From NCBI RefSeq assembly GCF_000428905.1, contig NZ_AUAV01000014.1, positions 112,303 to 176,302 of the forward strand: a stretch of 64,000 nt of DNA. Direction: 5' to 3'. The translations under genes were made by a program, and so were the position numbers. Numbering within the stretch: position 1 is the first letter of the stretch; the number at the start of each line of letters is the position of its first letter. The notes beneath the pieces are model-generated. The model did not search any database and was not told the origin of the DNA. It worked only from the letters and a program-made list of their open reading frames with translations. Below, one piece after another: positions 19,343-28,123 of the stretch. Source of the stretch: Brumicola pallidula DSM 14239 = ACAM 615 (GTDB lineage: Bacteria; Pseudomonadota; Gammaproteobacteria; Enterobacterales; Alteromonadaceae).

Positions 19343-19365
19343 AGGGACATACTGTTTGTGTCCCT
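19343..19365 (+). promoter_or_regulatory. Short hairpin ahead of the 19393 gene
   Basis: agggaca (19343-19349) and tgtccct (19359-19365) form a 7-bp stem with a 9-nt loop, followed by ttta. It could be a weak terminator for the upstream oxidoreductase gene or a leader element of the next gene. Role unknown. Confidence 0.35.
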
Positions 19366-19392
19366 TTATGAAGTTCTCGGAGGCAATTCGTT

Positions 19393-19761
19393 ATGGCTAC
19401 AGCTATTCCAACAGATGTTGAAACACTGATAGAAAATATAAGAATTGAGCAGTTTTGGTGGGACGGGGTGCAAATTAAAATCCCTTTTCATTGCGTGTAC
19501 GCATGCATTCCCAATCCAGTAGCTGACGAATGGAAGCTGATCAATGGCGTTCGCGTGCCTTTGATCCGTGTCGACAAGTATCTAATCCCGCTTTGGGATC
19601 CGTTTCATCAAAATATGTCTGATATGCCGAAGTTGGCAGTTGTCATATCGCATCACAAGGGTAATCAGTTTGGATTATTTGCTTATCCGGCTGATCATAT
19701 GGATGAACATATTATACTGTCATACGATGACTGGTTTGAAACCCAATCTTCGTTCCAATAA
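19393..19761 (+). CDS. Hypothetical protein, possibly CheW-like fold
   Basis: A 122-aa soluble protein I do not recognise. It has a CGGAGG ribosome site, so it is probably real. The stretch INGVRVPLIRVDKYLIPL, then a variable loop, then LAVVISHHKGNQFGLFAYP, has the rhythm of a degenerate CheW-like beta-barrel (pattern of a bound-surface strand, PLxDL, then VVxxxxGxxxGLxVD). There is no signal peptide or membrane helix, and no chemotaxis gene is nearby. The fold suggestion is weak. Confidence 0.6.
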   Translation: MATAIPTDVETLIENIRIEQFWWDGVQIKIPFHCVYACIPNPVADEWKLINGVRVPLIRVDKYLIPLWDPFHQNMSDMPKLAVVISHHKGNQFGLFAYPADHMDEHIILSYDDWFETQSSFQ

Positions 19762-19846
19762 TGTTTTGTTGCTTATTCTACATACTTCTAGCTGTGTTTC
19801 TCGTTCTACCCCAATAGTGGGTTAACAAGTAATTTACGGAGAACAC

Positions 19847-20386
19847 ATGCTACCAGTAGCAGAAATTTTTGGCGCAATAGCCGTTGTTTTTAATTTTATT
19901 GGGTACAGACAAAGTGATATCAATCGATATCGCGTTATATCTGCTATCGCACTTTTAAGCGTTAGCATTCACTTTTTTTTGCTAGGTGCAATGGCTGCCG
20001 GTATTGGCTGTATGCTCGCTTGTATTCGTAATATTGTTGCTACTAAGTATCGCGGCCTAACGGTACTAATCACTTTTGTTACAGCTAATCTTGGTTTCTT
20101 CTTTTTCGAACTGTTTTGGCTCGATCACAGTTGGACGATTATAATCGCTTATGCGTCATCGCTTATTTTTACGGTAGGGTCAATTTCGTTGACGAGTGCG
20201 AAGAGGATCCGTCAATGGTTTATCCTGGCTGAAATCTTGGGTTTAACTTACGCAATTATGGTTGGCAGCATATTCGGTACTGTGTTTAATATTACTAATC
20301 TACTCAGTATCTTTTATACGCTTTATCAAGATTCTACTGCCGAAAAGAAAGCCTTGGCTGAGAAGACGGTTCTACCAAAGGAATAA
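19847..20386 (+). CDS. YgjV-family inner membrane protein
   Basis: A 179-aa membrane protein with about six hydrophobic helices and short loops, closing with a charged cytoplasmic tail. The opening AEIFGAIAVVFNFIGYRQSD and the central ACIRNIVATKYRG are typical of the Imp-YgjV family. Function is unknown. It is preceded by a GGAG ribosome site and followed by a strong bidirectional terminator. Confidence 0.8.
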   Translation: MLPVAEIFGAIAVVFNFIGYRQSDINRYRVISAIALLSVSIHFFLLGAMAAGIGCMLACIRNIVATKYRGLTVLITFVTANLGFFFFELFWLDHSWTIIIAYASSLIFTVGSISLTSAKRIRQWFILAEILGLTYAIMVGSIFGTVFNITNLLSIFYTLYQDSTAEKKALAEKTVLPKE

Positions 20387-20401
20387 TCCGCAATTTTAAG
20401 C

Positions 20402-20432
20402 AAAAAAAAACGCTGCACTAAGCAGCGTTTTT
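20402..20432. terminator. Bidirectional terminator between ygjV-like and exbD
   Basis: cgctgc (20411-20416) pairs with gcagcg (20422-20427), flanked by A9 on the left and T5 on the right, so it can stop transcription from both convergent genes. Confidence 0.88.
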
Positions 20433-20455
20433 AAACTTTATACAGTAACCTAAGA

Positions 20456-20860
20456 TTAATCTTCTTTAACTAGTACCGATATTTTCGAAATGCCAGCCAA
20501 TTTGACTTGATCCATTACGCTTACAACAACCCCATGTTCAGTGTCTTCATCCGCTTGAATAGCAGCACTATCAGTATCATTGTTCGCTAAGTAAGTTTGC
20601 GCATTTGCAACTACTCGACGAATGTCGACAATACGACCAGCCATGAGAATTTGACCAGATGCGTCAATTCTAATAGACAATGACTTACTCGGTGGGTTTG
20701 GCGTATCGCTCTTCGGCGGACGAGTTGGGCTCAAGCCTTTCTCAGATGAGAATGTCGTCGTTACGATGAAGAATATCAACATAATAAACACGATGTCCAA
20801 CATTGGCGTCATGTCTACTGCTGCGTCATCATCACCGGAAGTATGTTTTTTTCTTTTCAT
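20456..20860 (-). CDS. ExbD/TolR family biopolymer transport protein
   Basis: A 134-aa proton-channel subunit of the ExbB-ExbD-TonB type, which powers outer-membrane transport. A short cytoplasmic KRKKHTS... start is followed by the single helix with the family motif AVDMTPMLDIVFIMLIFF, whose Asp in MLDIVF is the proton-carrying residue, and a periplasmic domain (~45-134) ending ISKISVLVKED. The longer frame up to 20932 lacks a ribosome site. It is an orphan: no exbB or tonB lies on either side in this window. Confidence 0.88.
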   Translation of the reverse strand: MKRKKHTSGDDDAAVDMTPMLDIVFIMLIFFIVTTTFSSEKGLSPTRPPKSDTPNPPSKSLSIRIDASGQILMAGRIVDIRRVVANAQTYLANNDTDSAAIQADEDTEHGVVVSVMDQVKLAGISKISVLVKED

Positions 20861-21045
20861 CTTTACACTCAGTCCTTCTAATTCTGCTCTATAGCAATTC
20901 TTTATAGTATAATGGCTTAATAGAAAAAGCATAGAGTTTTGTAAACGAATTTAACAAAAAAAGGCGTTTACTCTCTCAATTACTTCTTCATATTAGGGCT
21001 AGCCCCGCGAAAACGAGTAATTTATTGATTTTACTTACGACAACT

Positions 21046-21879
21046 TTACTCGTCAGGAAGGCTATGATCAAGGGCTTTACCCAACCAATTGAAATAAGTT
21101 GCCATTTGAGCTGCTATATTGCTTAATTGTTCACCATTAGGATAAATACCTAACTTAGCTTCGGCACTTTGTTTAGTCCCTTGTACTAAAAAAGCATTTT
21201 TAATCGAATGATGCTGGATACAGGCTTCAAAAGCTCTCGCGGCAACTTCTTGGGGCCGTGCGTAGTAAAAACTTTTTAGCTTATGGTCAACGAAAATACT
21301 TTTTTGCATCAATTCGCTTGGCTCAGCGCCATTATTTTGTAAAAAAATATGTTTGAAACAAAGCGCCAACTGATTGTTCAATGCATGCTCATTCAACTGC
21401 GCATTTTCATGTAGCCAAATTTCTGAAGCGAAAAGATTACTCCCAGACACCGCGAACATTTTACTTGCAATGTAATGGTCAAAAGCGTGAAACCATTCGT
21501 GAGCTAAGGCGCCGGCACCGGCATTCTTGGCAAGAGATAGTTGTTTTTTTGCACTGTTGTAATGTGCACTTGCGTGTTTCTGTCCGCCAACTCCAAACCC
21601 TAACGATAAAGTACCATTTAGAGAAATCACATTTTCAGGCACCTGCAATATATCCATTAGGTCGCACAGGGCATCAAAAAATAGATTTGCCGCTATTCTT
21701 TTTTCTTCTTGCGTTACCCACTTACCAATTTCAATTGAGCGGAATCGAAATAAGCGCAGTATATCTTGAAAATTAACATCGGCCCCCCCTCGGTGTTCGT
21801 CACCATTTCGATAGAATTGATTATAAAGTCTACCTTTTTTATTTTTGTTCTCGCCTTGTTGTGATTTAGTTTGATTCAT
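21046..21879 (-). CDS. HEXXH zinc metallopeptidase-like protein (CLCA_X type)
   Basis: A 277-aa soluble protein with a zincin motif, AGALAHEWFHAFDHYI (HEWFH), near residue 130. The Glu-containing segment EVAARAFEACIQ about 80 residues later may supply the third metal ligand. The layout resembles the marine gammaproteobacterial CLCA_X family and phage-related HEW(G/F)HAxD proteins. The N-terminal ~35 residues are polar and low-complexity. No signal peptide is visible. I start at ATG 21879; an in-frame TTG is 9 nt upstream. The target is unknown. Confidence 0.68.
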   Translation of the reverse strand: MNQTKSQQGENKNKKGRLYNQFYRNGDEHRGGADVNFQDILRLFRFRSIEIGKWVTQEEKRIAANLFFDALCDLMDILQVPENVISLNGTLSLGFGVGGQKHASAHYNSAKKQLSLAKNAGAGALAHEWFHAFDHYIASKMFAVSGSNLFASEIWLHENAQLNEHALNNQLALCFKHIFLQNNGAEPSELMQKSIFVDHKLKSFYYARPQEVAARAFEACIQHHSIKNAFLVQGTKQSAEAKLGIYPNGEQLSNIAAQMATYFNWLGKALDHSLPDE

Positions 21880-21964
21880 TAGCTTCAATTTTTACTAGGG
21901 TATCCATGGCGTTTATCTTTATACTCGGGGACCTACAAAGGTTATCATTTTTTAATTTTTATTT

Positions 21965-21997
21965 CTGATGCCAAATGTAAAAATATATTGGCATCAG
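21965..21997. promoter_or_regulatory. Perfect 10-bp dyad upstream of mscS-like gene
   Basis: ctgatgccaa (21965-21974) and ttggcatcag (21988-21997) are exact reverse complements with a 13-nt A/T spacer. It lies about 80 nt before the channel gene and has no U-run on either side, so an operator is more likely than a terminator. Role inferred. Confidence 0.45.
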
Positions 21998-22074
21998 TTT
22001 GCTCTTGTGCAAGCATGCCCTAAAAAGCTCTGTTCTCGTATCATTTCAGACAATTTTGCAAAGGAAGTCTCGCT

Positions 22075-23382
22075 ATGGATTATTCGTCAGTTTTAACCTT
22101 CATTAATGGTAATTATCAAAAAGGATTTGAGCTGCTATCAAGCACACAAACTTACGTGCAGTTAGCGATGCTGATTATTATTTACAGTGTTGCATTTGCG
22201 ATTGCGTATAAAGTGCGCCATAGCATTGCAATACTGTGCAATGAACCTGATGAACAAGCTCATCCAATCCGCAAATTTGCGTTTAGAATTGGCGGTGTTT
22301 TATTTCCACTTATTGCTATTTTTCTGTTACAAATTTCGCGTAAAACGGTTGAAAACTTTGAATATTCACCGTGGGTAATACAAGTGGCGTTGTCTCTCGC
22401 GATATTGTTGTTTTTTAACTCAATTATTCGTGCATTCGTTACCCATTACTATGCCGCATCTTTATTTAGATGGGTTGGTTTACCTATTTTATTTTTGCAT
22501 TTGATCGGGTCGTTGCCGGTTATAATAAGAGCCTTGGAAGAAATATCAATTAAGGTCGGGAATGTCGATATTTCTGCCTACGGCGTAGTAAGAGTCCTGG
22601 TTTTCGGTGGTTTTCTGTTCTGGCTTGGTCGCGTGTCAAGAAGTTTTGGTAAGGCCGTCATAAAGCGTCAAGAGAGTCTAGATATACCGACTAAAGAGGT
22701 GTTTTCGAAGTTATTCGAAGTCACGTTATTTTGTATTATTATATTGCTCTTATTAAATGTAATGGGTATCAACCTGACAACGCTTGCAGTGTTCGGTGGC
22801 GCTGTCGGTGTTGGCATCGGTTTAGGCTTGCAGTCTATCGCTTCTAATTTTATATCGGGTATTATAATTCTCCTTGATCGCTCCTTAACTGTTGGTGATT
22901 TTGTTGAATTAGGCGATGGTCAAAAAGGCTTCGTACGCGAATTTAGAATGCGCTATGCAGTCATTGAAACCTATGATGGCAAAGATATTCTGGTACCCAA
23001 TGAAAAATTTATTTCAGACCTTTTAGTTAACTGGACACATAAAGATCCGAAGCAACGTTATCGCGTCGACTTTTCGGTACCCTACGCAACAGATGTGCGC
23101 AGTATGGTTGAAATTATAAAAATTGCGGTTTCTAAACATCCGCAAGTTATCAGTGGTGAAGAGGTGCCTTTTGAAGAACGCCCTGATTGTGAAATAGATA
23201 GTTTTGGCGATTCAGGCATCAACATGTTCGTGGAATTTTGGATGTTAGGCGTTGATGATGGTAAAAACCGTGTTGGCGGTGACTTAATGCTGACTATTCT
23301 TGAAACACTAAAAGAGCACGGTATCGACATTCCATTCCCTCAACGTGAAGTTAGAATTCTCAATCCGGAGCAGCAAGGATAA
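22075..23382 (+). CDS. MscS-family mechanosensitive ion channel
   Basis: A 435-aa membrane channel of the extended MscS group (KefA/YjeP-like size but without the large periplasmic domain). Five or six hydrophobic helices fill residues ~25-250; the pore helix is GGAVGVGIGLGLQSIASNF and the following FISGIIILLDRSLTVGDFVEL is the MscS beta-domain signature. The C-terminal domain has IETYDGKDILVPNEKF and NWTHKDP. It would open on hypo-osmotic shock. An AAGGAAG ribosome site precedes the ATG. Confidence 0.92.
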   Translation: MDYSSVLTFINGNYQKGFELLSSTQTYVQLAMLIIIYSVAFAIAYKVRHSIAILCNEPDEQAHPIRKFAFRIGGVLFPLIAIFLLQISRKTVENFEYSPWVIQVALSLAILLFFNSIIRAFVTHYYAASLFRWVGLPILFLHLIGSLPVIIRALEEISIKVGNVDISAYGVVRVLVFGGFLFWLGRVSRSFGKAVIKRQESLDIPTKEVFSKLFEVTLFCIIILLLLNVMGINLTTLAVFGGAVGVGIGLGLQSIASNFISGIIILLDRSLTVGDFVELGDGQKGFVREFRMRYAVIETYDGKDILVPNEKFISDLLVNWTHKDPKQRYRVDFSVPYATDVRSMVEIIKIAVSKHPQVISGEEVPFEERPDCEIDSFGDSGINMFVEFWMLGVDDGKNRVGGDLMLTILETLKEHGIDIPFPQREVRILNPEQQG

Positions 23383-23452
23383 CCTAGCTGCGTTTAATTT
23401 GAAAAGTACAACAACTGAATAAATGGATTGGCGCTTACCTTAATCAACGAGG

Positions 23453-24007
23453 TTAAGCTTCAGTCCACTCTTCTATAATCTGTGAACACCATTGTTTCAC
23501 CCGCGCATCAGTTAGATCATACTGATTTTCATCGTCTAACGATAAGCCGACAAAAAAGTCACCATCTTCGGTTAGCGCTTTGGACGCTGTAAACTCATAG
23601 CCTTGATTGGGCCAATAACCAATAATATCGCAATCCAGTACTATCAATTCATCATGCAACATTCCCAAGGCGTCTTGAAACCAATCGGCGTAGCCGAGCT
23701 GGTCACCTAAGCCGAAAATAGCGACCGTCTTGCTTGCCAAATTCAGTGTTTTTATATCATCCCAAGTTGATTCCCAGTCTTCTTGTAATTCACCAAAATC
23801 CCAAGTTGAAATGCCATACAGCACTAAATCGTACTGGGTTGATTTTTCCAGAGTATGTTGTTTAATGTCAAACATGCTTATAGTGGCTTGGATACCTTGT
23901 TCGCGGGTCATAGCCTCCAATTCAGATTGTATTTTCTCACTCGCCATTTCTGTATAGCAGGTTGTTGAACCATAAAAAATGGCAATTTGCTTTGTTGCTA
24001 AATTCAT
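23453..24007 (-). CDS. fldB: Flavodoxin FldB-like
   Basis: A long-chain flavodoxin of 184 aa that carries FMN and shuttles electrons. The phosphate loop is FYGSTTCYTE; GISTWDFGELQEDWE is the 50s loop with the FMN-stacking Trp; GLGDQLGYADWFQDALGMLHD and IGYWPNQGYEF are the 90s loop and long-chain insertion. WDFGE.QEDW and NQYDLTDARVKQW match FldB better than FldA. Its start overlaps the stop of the PhoD-like gene in a TAATG arrangement, so the two are translated together. Confidence 0.85.
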   Translation of the reverse strand: MNLATKQIAIFYGSTTCYTEMASEKIQSELEAMTREQGIQATISMFDIKQHTLEKSTQYDLVLYGISTWDFGELQEDWESTWDDIKTLNLASKTVAIFGLGDQLGYADWFQDALGMLHDELIVLDCDIIGYWPNQGYEFTASKALTEDGDFFVGLSLDDENQYDLTDARVKQWCSQIIEEWTEA

Positions 24008-26022
24008 TACTTTGTTTCTGCCTTGGTGAGTGATTCTGCTTCTAGCCTTGCTTGCGCTTTAAATCGGGTCTTGGTTTCTGAAAAGCTGATATAGCTACCA
24101 TCACTGCATAAAAGTGCGCAGTCTACCTGACTTGCATCATGATTCATGGTTAGCACTCCAATATTGCAACTATTGACTAACGTACCGCTGTGATCAATCG
24201 GTTCTCGTTGTCTAACTGACATGTTCCGACGCTTTGTCAACCAGTTGAGTGGTGAGCGATGACCGTAAAACCACCTATTTAAGCGGTCAAACCACTTTAG
24301 CAGGCTTGGTGGGAATTCATTGTGTAATCCACTACTAGTGAATTGGGTAATGTGCGGACTGTTTCGGCGAAAACGCAAGCCCACATCGTAAACAAAAGAA
24401 TAGTGGACATCCCCCGATAAAATAATAAAGTTTGGTGGGGTTTTAATATGTCTGAATATATTCAGCATTACACTGGCGGTGCCTCTGTGTGCCATCCAGT
24501 TTTCCGCATCCACGACTAGTGCACCACCAAAAATAGTAAATACTTTTTGTATCGTTTCTATAAACTTTACACCATATACCGGTGCGGGCGAAACCATGAT
24601 AACTGCTTCTTTGCCGATGATAGATTGTTGTAGTTCGCATAACGCTTCCCAGTCCATCAGCCCGGATGGCTTATTCAGCGATGACTCGGAGCGCCAACGC
24701 TGAGTCCTGGTGTCGAGTACGTGCACTGGGGGGGTTGTTGCTAGTTCATAATGCCATTGGTCAAACGCAAATAAGGTGTCGATAAGTTCGCTATGTGAAG
24801 CGCTATAAACCCCCAGATTGCCGGTCTCGGGAGCGTTTTCTGTAAACGCGCCTATTGAGAATACGTTACTGAATTCATTGAATAAGGCTCCTAATTTTGC
24901 TCTAGGGTTACCACAACCTTGGCATAAAAAGTAGGCAGTAATAGCGTTGCCAATGATTCGCTTTGAAAAAGGATTCCCATAAACTTGTTGTTCCCAGCCT
25001 CGGGTTAGATTCCAGTCGTCAGTAACATCATGATCATCGAACATCATGTAGCTTGGGACATGAGCAAGGGCTCGATGAACTTTCGGCAAGCCTTCTTGAA
25101 ATGACTCTATATACTGTTTTTCCTTGTTATAAGTCCCTCGTTTATCTTGATTTAACCCTGACTTATTCAAATCAACAAATCGCCACAGTAATGGCGACCA
25201 AGTCAACAGGTACATTGCTAACATTTCGCTAAGTGCTATAAGATGATTTTTGGCATTTACTGAGGTAAATACGGGTTTGCGCTTGGCGGCGAAAAATGCT
25301 TTGGTAAGCTTCTCATTAGCTTCAACTGCGGGTAATAACAATTCCCTTTGGTAAAAACCATGTTCATGCTCTATCAGTGCTATTAAATCATCAACGGTGG
25401 CACCTTCGAATCGTTCGTTGTGTAGTCCCAGCAATAAAATGACTTGATGAATTGCATATAACATTGGCCCTGCGACATCATCAACATATACTTGGTCTCC
25501 GGTCATTAGCATTAAATCGGGGCGGTTTATGCTTGTTGTCTCGCTAGTTTTTGATGCATTAACTTTATTAGTTAGCTCATCGGCGACTAAATTGTCTAGT
25601 TGTGGTAGGGCGTCTTGACCATGAAAATGGGGTTTGCGGCAAGAACCGTGTGTGACTTTGGTCAAATGTTGATTAAATCGAAAGTTGGGTCGTTGATGGC
25701 CTTCATAAACCAAGTGAGGCATATCTTTTAAGATACTTCCCAGATCATCTAATAAATCGTAATGATATAAAACACCTGATTGAATTAATGCTTTTTTGGT
25801 GGTTGCTTCTACGCTAATTAACTGAATGAATGCGCGCTTGCCGACACAAAATGTTTCTTGCGTCGCTTTTGCATTTTGCAATTCGATTACCTTGTTATGT
25901 GCATCAGCTAACAATGGTTTTATATCAATTGCGACTGAAGTCACCAGCCACCAAACGATACGCTGGTTATCAGTATGACGTAAAATAGGACCTGCGATGA
26001 CTGTGGGGAGTAATTCTGTCAA
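24007..26022 (-). CDS. PhoD-like metallophosphatase
   Basis: A 671-aa protein with the metallophosphatase core of the alkaline phosphatase D group: THGSCRKP near residue 125, DLMLMTGDQVYVDD (metal Asp and GDQ), MMFDDHDVTDDW (DDHD) and ILSGDVHYSF (GDVH). A ~110-residue N-terminal beta domain precedes it. There is no signal or Tat peptide, unlike classical PhoD, so it is probably cytosolic. It overlaps fldB by one base; why a flavodoxin is coupled to it is unclear. Confidence 0.8.
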   Translation of the reverse strand: MTELLPTVIAGPILRHTDNQRIVWWLVTSVAIDIKPLLADAHNKVIELQNAKATQETFCVGKRAFIQLISVEATTKKALIQSGVLYHYDLLDDLGSILKDMPHLVYEGHQRPNFRFNQHLTKVTHGSCRKPHFHGQDALPQLDNLVADELTNKVNASKTSETTSINRPDLMLMTGDQVYVDDVAGPMLYAIHQVILLLGLHNERFEGATVDDLIALIEHEHGFYQRELLLPAVEANEKLTKAFFAAKRKPVFTSVNAKNHLIALSEMLAMYLLTWSPLLWRFVDLNKSGLNQDKRGTYNKEKQYIESFQEGLPKVHRALAHVPSYMMFDDHDVTDDWNLTRGWEQQVYGNPFSKRIIGNAITAYFLCQGCGNPRAKLGALFNEFSNVFSIGAFTENAPETGNLGVYSASHSELIDTLFAFDQWHYELATTPPVHVLDTRTQRWRSESSLNKPSGLMDWEALCELQQSIIGKEAVIMVSPAPVYGVKFIETIQKVFTIFGGALVVDAENWMAHRGTASVMLNIFRHIKTPPNFIILSGDVHYSFVYDVGLRFRRNSPHITQFTSSGLHNEFPPSLLKWFDRLNRWFYGHRSPLNWLTKRRNMSVRQREPIDHSGTLVNSCNIGVLTMNHDASQVDCALLCSDGSYISFSETKTRFKAQARLEAESLTKAETK

Positions 26023-26073
26023 GTTTCTCGTATTCCCTTGCGTCGGCCACTGCCGTAGCCTTTGAAAGTATAA

Positions 26074-26110
26074 TTGTATAGATTATGTTGATTAAAGATA
26101 ATCTATACAA
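26074..26110. promoter_or_regulatory. Perfect 13-bp dyad between divergent genes
   Basis: ttgtatagattat (26074-26086) and ataatctatacaa (26098-26110) are exact reverse complements around 11 nt. It sits between the divergent PhoD-like and lipoprotein genes, about 50 bp from the former and 114 bp from the latter, and lacks U-runs. A shared operator is the simplest reading. Its geometry (13-11-13) equals that of the cysJ leader dyad, though the sequences differ. Confidence 0.5.
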
Positions 26111-26223
26111 ACAAGTTTAACACTAAATACTACGTAAATTATGGTAAATAAGTTTGCGTACAGCATGTATACTTCGCACAGTTTGTTTATTAATCAAAAT
26201 CAATATAGTTAAAAGGACATACA

Positions 26224-27375
26224 ATGAAAAAGCTAATAACGATAGTTGTGGTTTCGATAATGATAACTTTCTGCATTGGTTGCGCGCCAGAAAAAACTGA
26301 CGCTACTTCTGTTGTTACTCCTCCTGCTATTACGCCTTTATTGGGAAGCTGGATTATTGATCTCGATGGTGATGTGATGTTAAATCCGCAAACGTCAGGA
26401 CTGAAATACGAGAACGGATATTTGTACTCATTATCCGATGCAAGTGCAGATATAAGTCAAGTACTAAGATTGCACCAGATTTCGATGAAAGATAGTCAAA
26501 TAGTTAACAAATTCGGACCAAGTGTATTTAGTGAGCGGGTTAAGCGCAGTTGTTTTTTTGACTACCTAGCTAACAAACCCGATTACGAAGGACTTGCACC
26601 AATCGCAGGTGAAGACGGAGCGTGGATATTTGTGACTGAAGATGCCAGCCGTTCAGAGCAACTTAGCGAAACATGTCAGCAACAATATGCAAAAACCGGC
26701 TCTACAGTCTATCCGACACTGCTGGTACGCTTGCAAGTTAACGATGAAAAGTTAGAAGTAACGCATGTGCGTCCAGTTCAATTTCCGCCTGCAGCTGGCG
26801 TTGGTGATTTCCCAAATGATGGCATAGAAGGGTTAACATTCACCAAGGATAATCGATTATTATTGGGATTAGAACGAGACATCAATAAACAACCAAGAGT
26901 CTTTGAAATAAGCGTAGGTGATAGTTTTTGGCAAGAGTCAGGTTTCGCCCAAGTGCGTGATAGCGAACTATTGCTACCTAGTTTTGAGAACGGTAACCAT
27001 CCTATCAACGCAATGGATGTGTTTTATCCGACATCCAGTAGCCAAGGTTATTTGTTGGCAGTAGCACGCAACGATAATGAACTATGGATCATAGACTTAG
27101 CTAAAAAGAAGCCAACAAAACGTATAAAACTCGCATTTTCTGCCCCTTCGGTTATGACTCAAAATACAACTGAAACGACATGTAAAGCCACTCATGTAAT
27201 GAACAATGCTTCAATTGAAGGTGTGACTGTTGTGAATGATTATGTATGGATGGTCAATGACCCATGGAAAATGAATTATCATAAAAATATTGTCTGCCCT
27301 GAGGATAAATATCGATATTTGAAAATGGCGCCATTGCTGTTTAAAATAAAAATTGATAATAGTTGGTTTGACTAG
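26224..27375 (+). CDS. Putative lipoprotein with esterase/phytase-like propeller
   Basis: A 383-aa envelope protein whose N-terminus (MKKLI..., hydrophobic core, CIGC at residues 17-20) looks like a lipoprotein signal, though Cys at -3 is atypical. The repeats SGLKYENGYLYSLSDAS, YEGLAPIAG..AWIFVTEDAS, DGIEGLTFTKDNRLLLGLERD and IEGVTVVNDYVWMVND suggest a beta-propeller like the esterase-like-phytase family (PF13449). No active site can be named. It has an AAAAGGA ribosome site and stands alone. Confidence 0.6.
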   Translation: MKKLITIVVVSIMITFCIGCAPEKTDATSVVTPPAITPLLGSWIIDLDGDVMLNPQTSGLKYENGYLYSLSDASADISQVLRLHQISMKDSQIVNKFGPSVFSERVKRSCFFDYLANKPDYEGLAPIAGEDGAWIFVTEDASRSEQLSETCQQQYAKTGSTVYPTLLVRLQVNDEKLEVTHVRPVQFPPAAGVGDFPNDGIEGLTFTKDNRLLLGLERDINKQPRVFEISVGDSFWQESGFAQVRDSELLLPSFENGNHPINAMDVFYPTSSSQGYLLAVARNDNELWIIDLAKKKPTKRIKLAFSAPSVMTQNTTETTCKATHVMNNASIEGVTVVNDYVWMVNDPWKMNYHKNIVCPEDKYRYLKMAPLLFKIKIDNSWFD

Positions 27376-27675
27376 GACACCAAGGTTACAAACGACTTCA
27401 ACTCTTGGATTGTCGGTTTGAATCGCGTAATCAGCGGTTGTTGTGGCTTCTACGGTATTAAATGCGGTTTCTAAACACCAAGACCATCCTCCACCCGATT
27501 TGATTGGCAGTTAATTGATGATTTACCCTGTGATTTGTCCTATTGCGTGCGTATTTCATGTGTTGGCCAAATTAGGTGTGACTATCTAGACCAAATTATC
27601 TAGACCAAATCTCAAGTCATCTATTCCTAACTAATTTACGTACAAGATTTATAGAAGTAAATAAACGAGGCAAGC
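27376..27675. other. Intergenic region with a possible decayed minus-strand coding remnant
   Basis: Read on the minus strand from about 27512 to 27376, a frame starting after a stop gives a protein-like stretch (SGGGWSWCLETAF... TADYAIQTDNPRVE...), then runs into the 3' end of the plus-strand lipoprotein gene. It has no start codon or ribosome site. This may be the tail of a decayed gene; I cannot name the family. The right part holds a 14-bp tandem duplication listed separately. Confidence 0.3.
27584..27611 (+). repeat. 14-bp tandem duplication
   Basis: atctagaccaaatt (27584-27597) is followed directly by atctagaccaaatc (27598-27611), differing only in the last base. It lies 65 bp before the DCC-family gene. 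Confidence 0.8.
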
Positions 27676-28065
27676 ATGGCATTTACGCTCTTTTATGATG
27701 GATTATGTCCATTGTGCGAAAAAGAAATGACTCATCTGATAAAGCGTGACAAAGATAAGAATATTATCTTTGAGGATATTTCCTTACCGGATTTTCCACA
27801 GCGTTATCCCAATTTATGTTTGCAGGAGCTAAACGCGCGTATCCACGGGCAATTAGATGACGGCACCATGATTACTGGACTCGATGTTACGCACAAAGCA
27901 TGGAGTTTGGTGGGTGTTAGTTGGTTATATGCGCCGCTTCGCTGGCCGGTGATCAGATGGTTTGCGGATAAACTTTACTTGGTGTTTGCTAAACACAGAT
28001 ACAAAATCTCATATTGGTTGACAGGAAAAGAAAGATGCGAGAGTAATCGCTGCAATTTAAAATAA
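27676..28065 (+). CDS. DCC-family thiol-disulfide oxidoreductase (DUF393)
   Basis: A 129-aa protein of the DCC family: FYDGLCPLCEKEM near the start contains the family's DxLCxxC thioredoxin-like motif (DGLCPLC). Downstream are the ICxxDG-like region DDGTMITGLD and YAPLRWPVIRWFADKLY, also typical. Cys residues at the C-terminus (ERCESNRC) are extra. It probably acts in thiol-disulfide exchange; substrate unknown. An ACGAGG ribosome site precedes the ATG, and an SDR gene follows 58 nt later. Confidence 0.85.
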   Translation: MAFTLFYDGLCPLCEKEMTHLIKRDKDKNIIFEDISLPDFPQRYPNLCLQELNARIHGQLDDGTMITGLDVTHKAWSLVGVSWLYAPLRWPVIRWFADKLYLVFAKHRYKISYWLTGKERCESNRCNLK

Positions 28066-28123
28066 TAGCGCAGTGGTAAACGTGTCGACGAATAACATTA
28101 TCGAACAGAATTGAAGGATTAGC

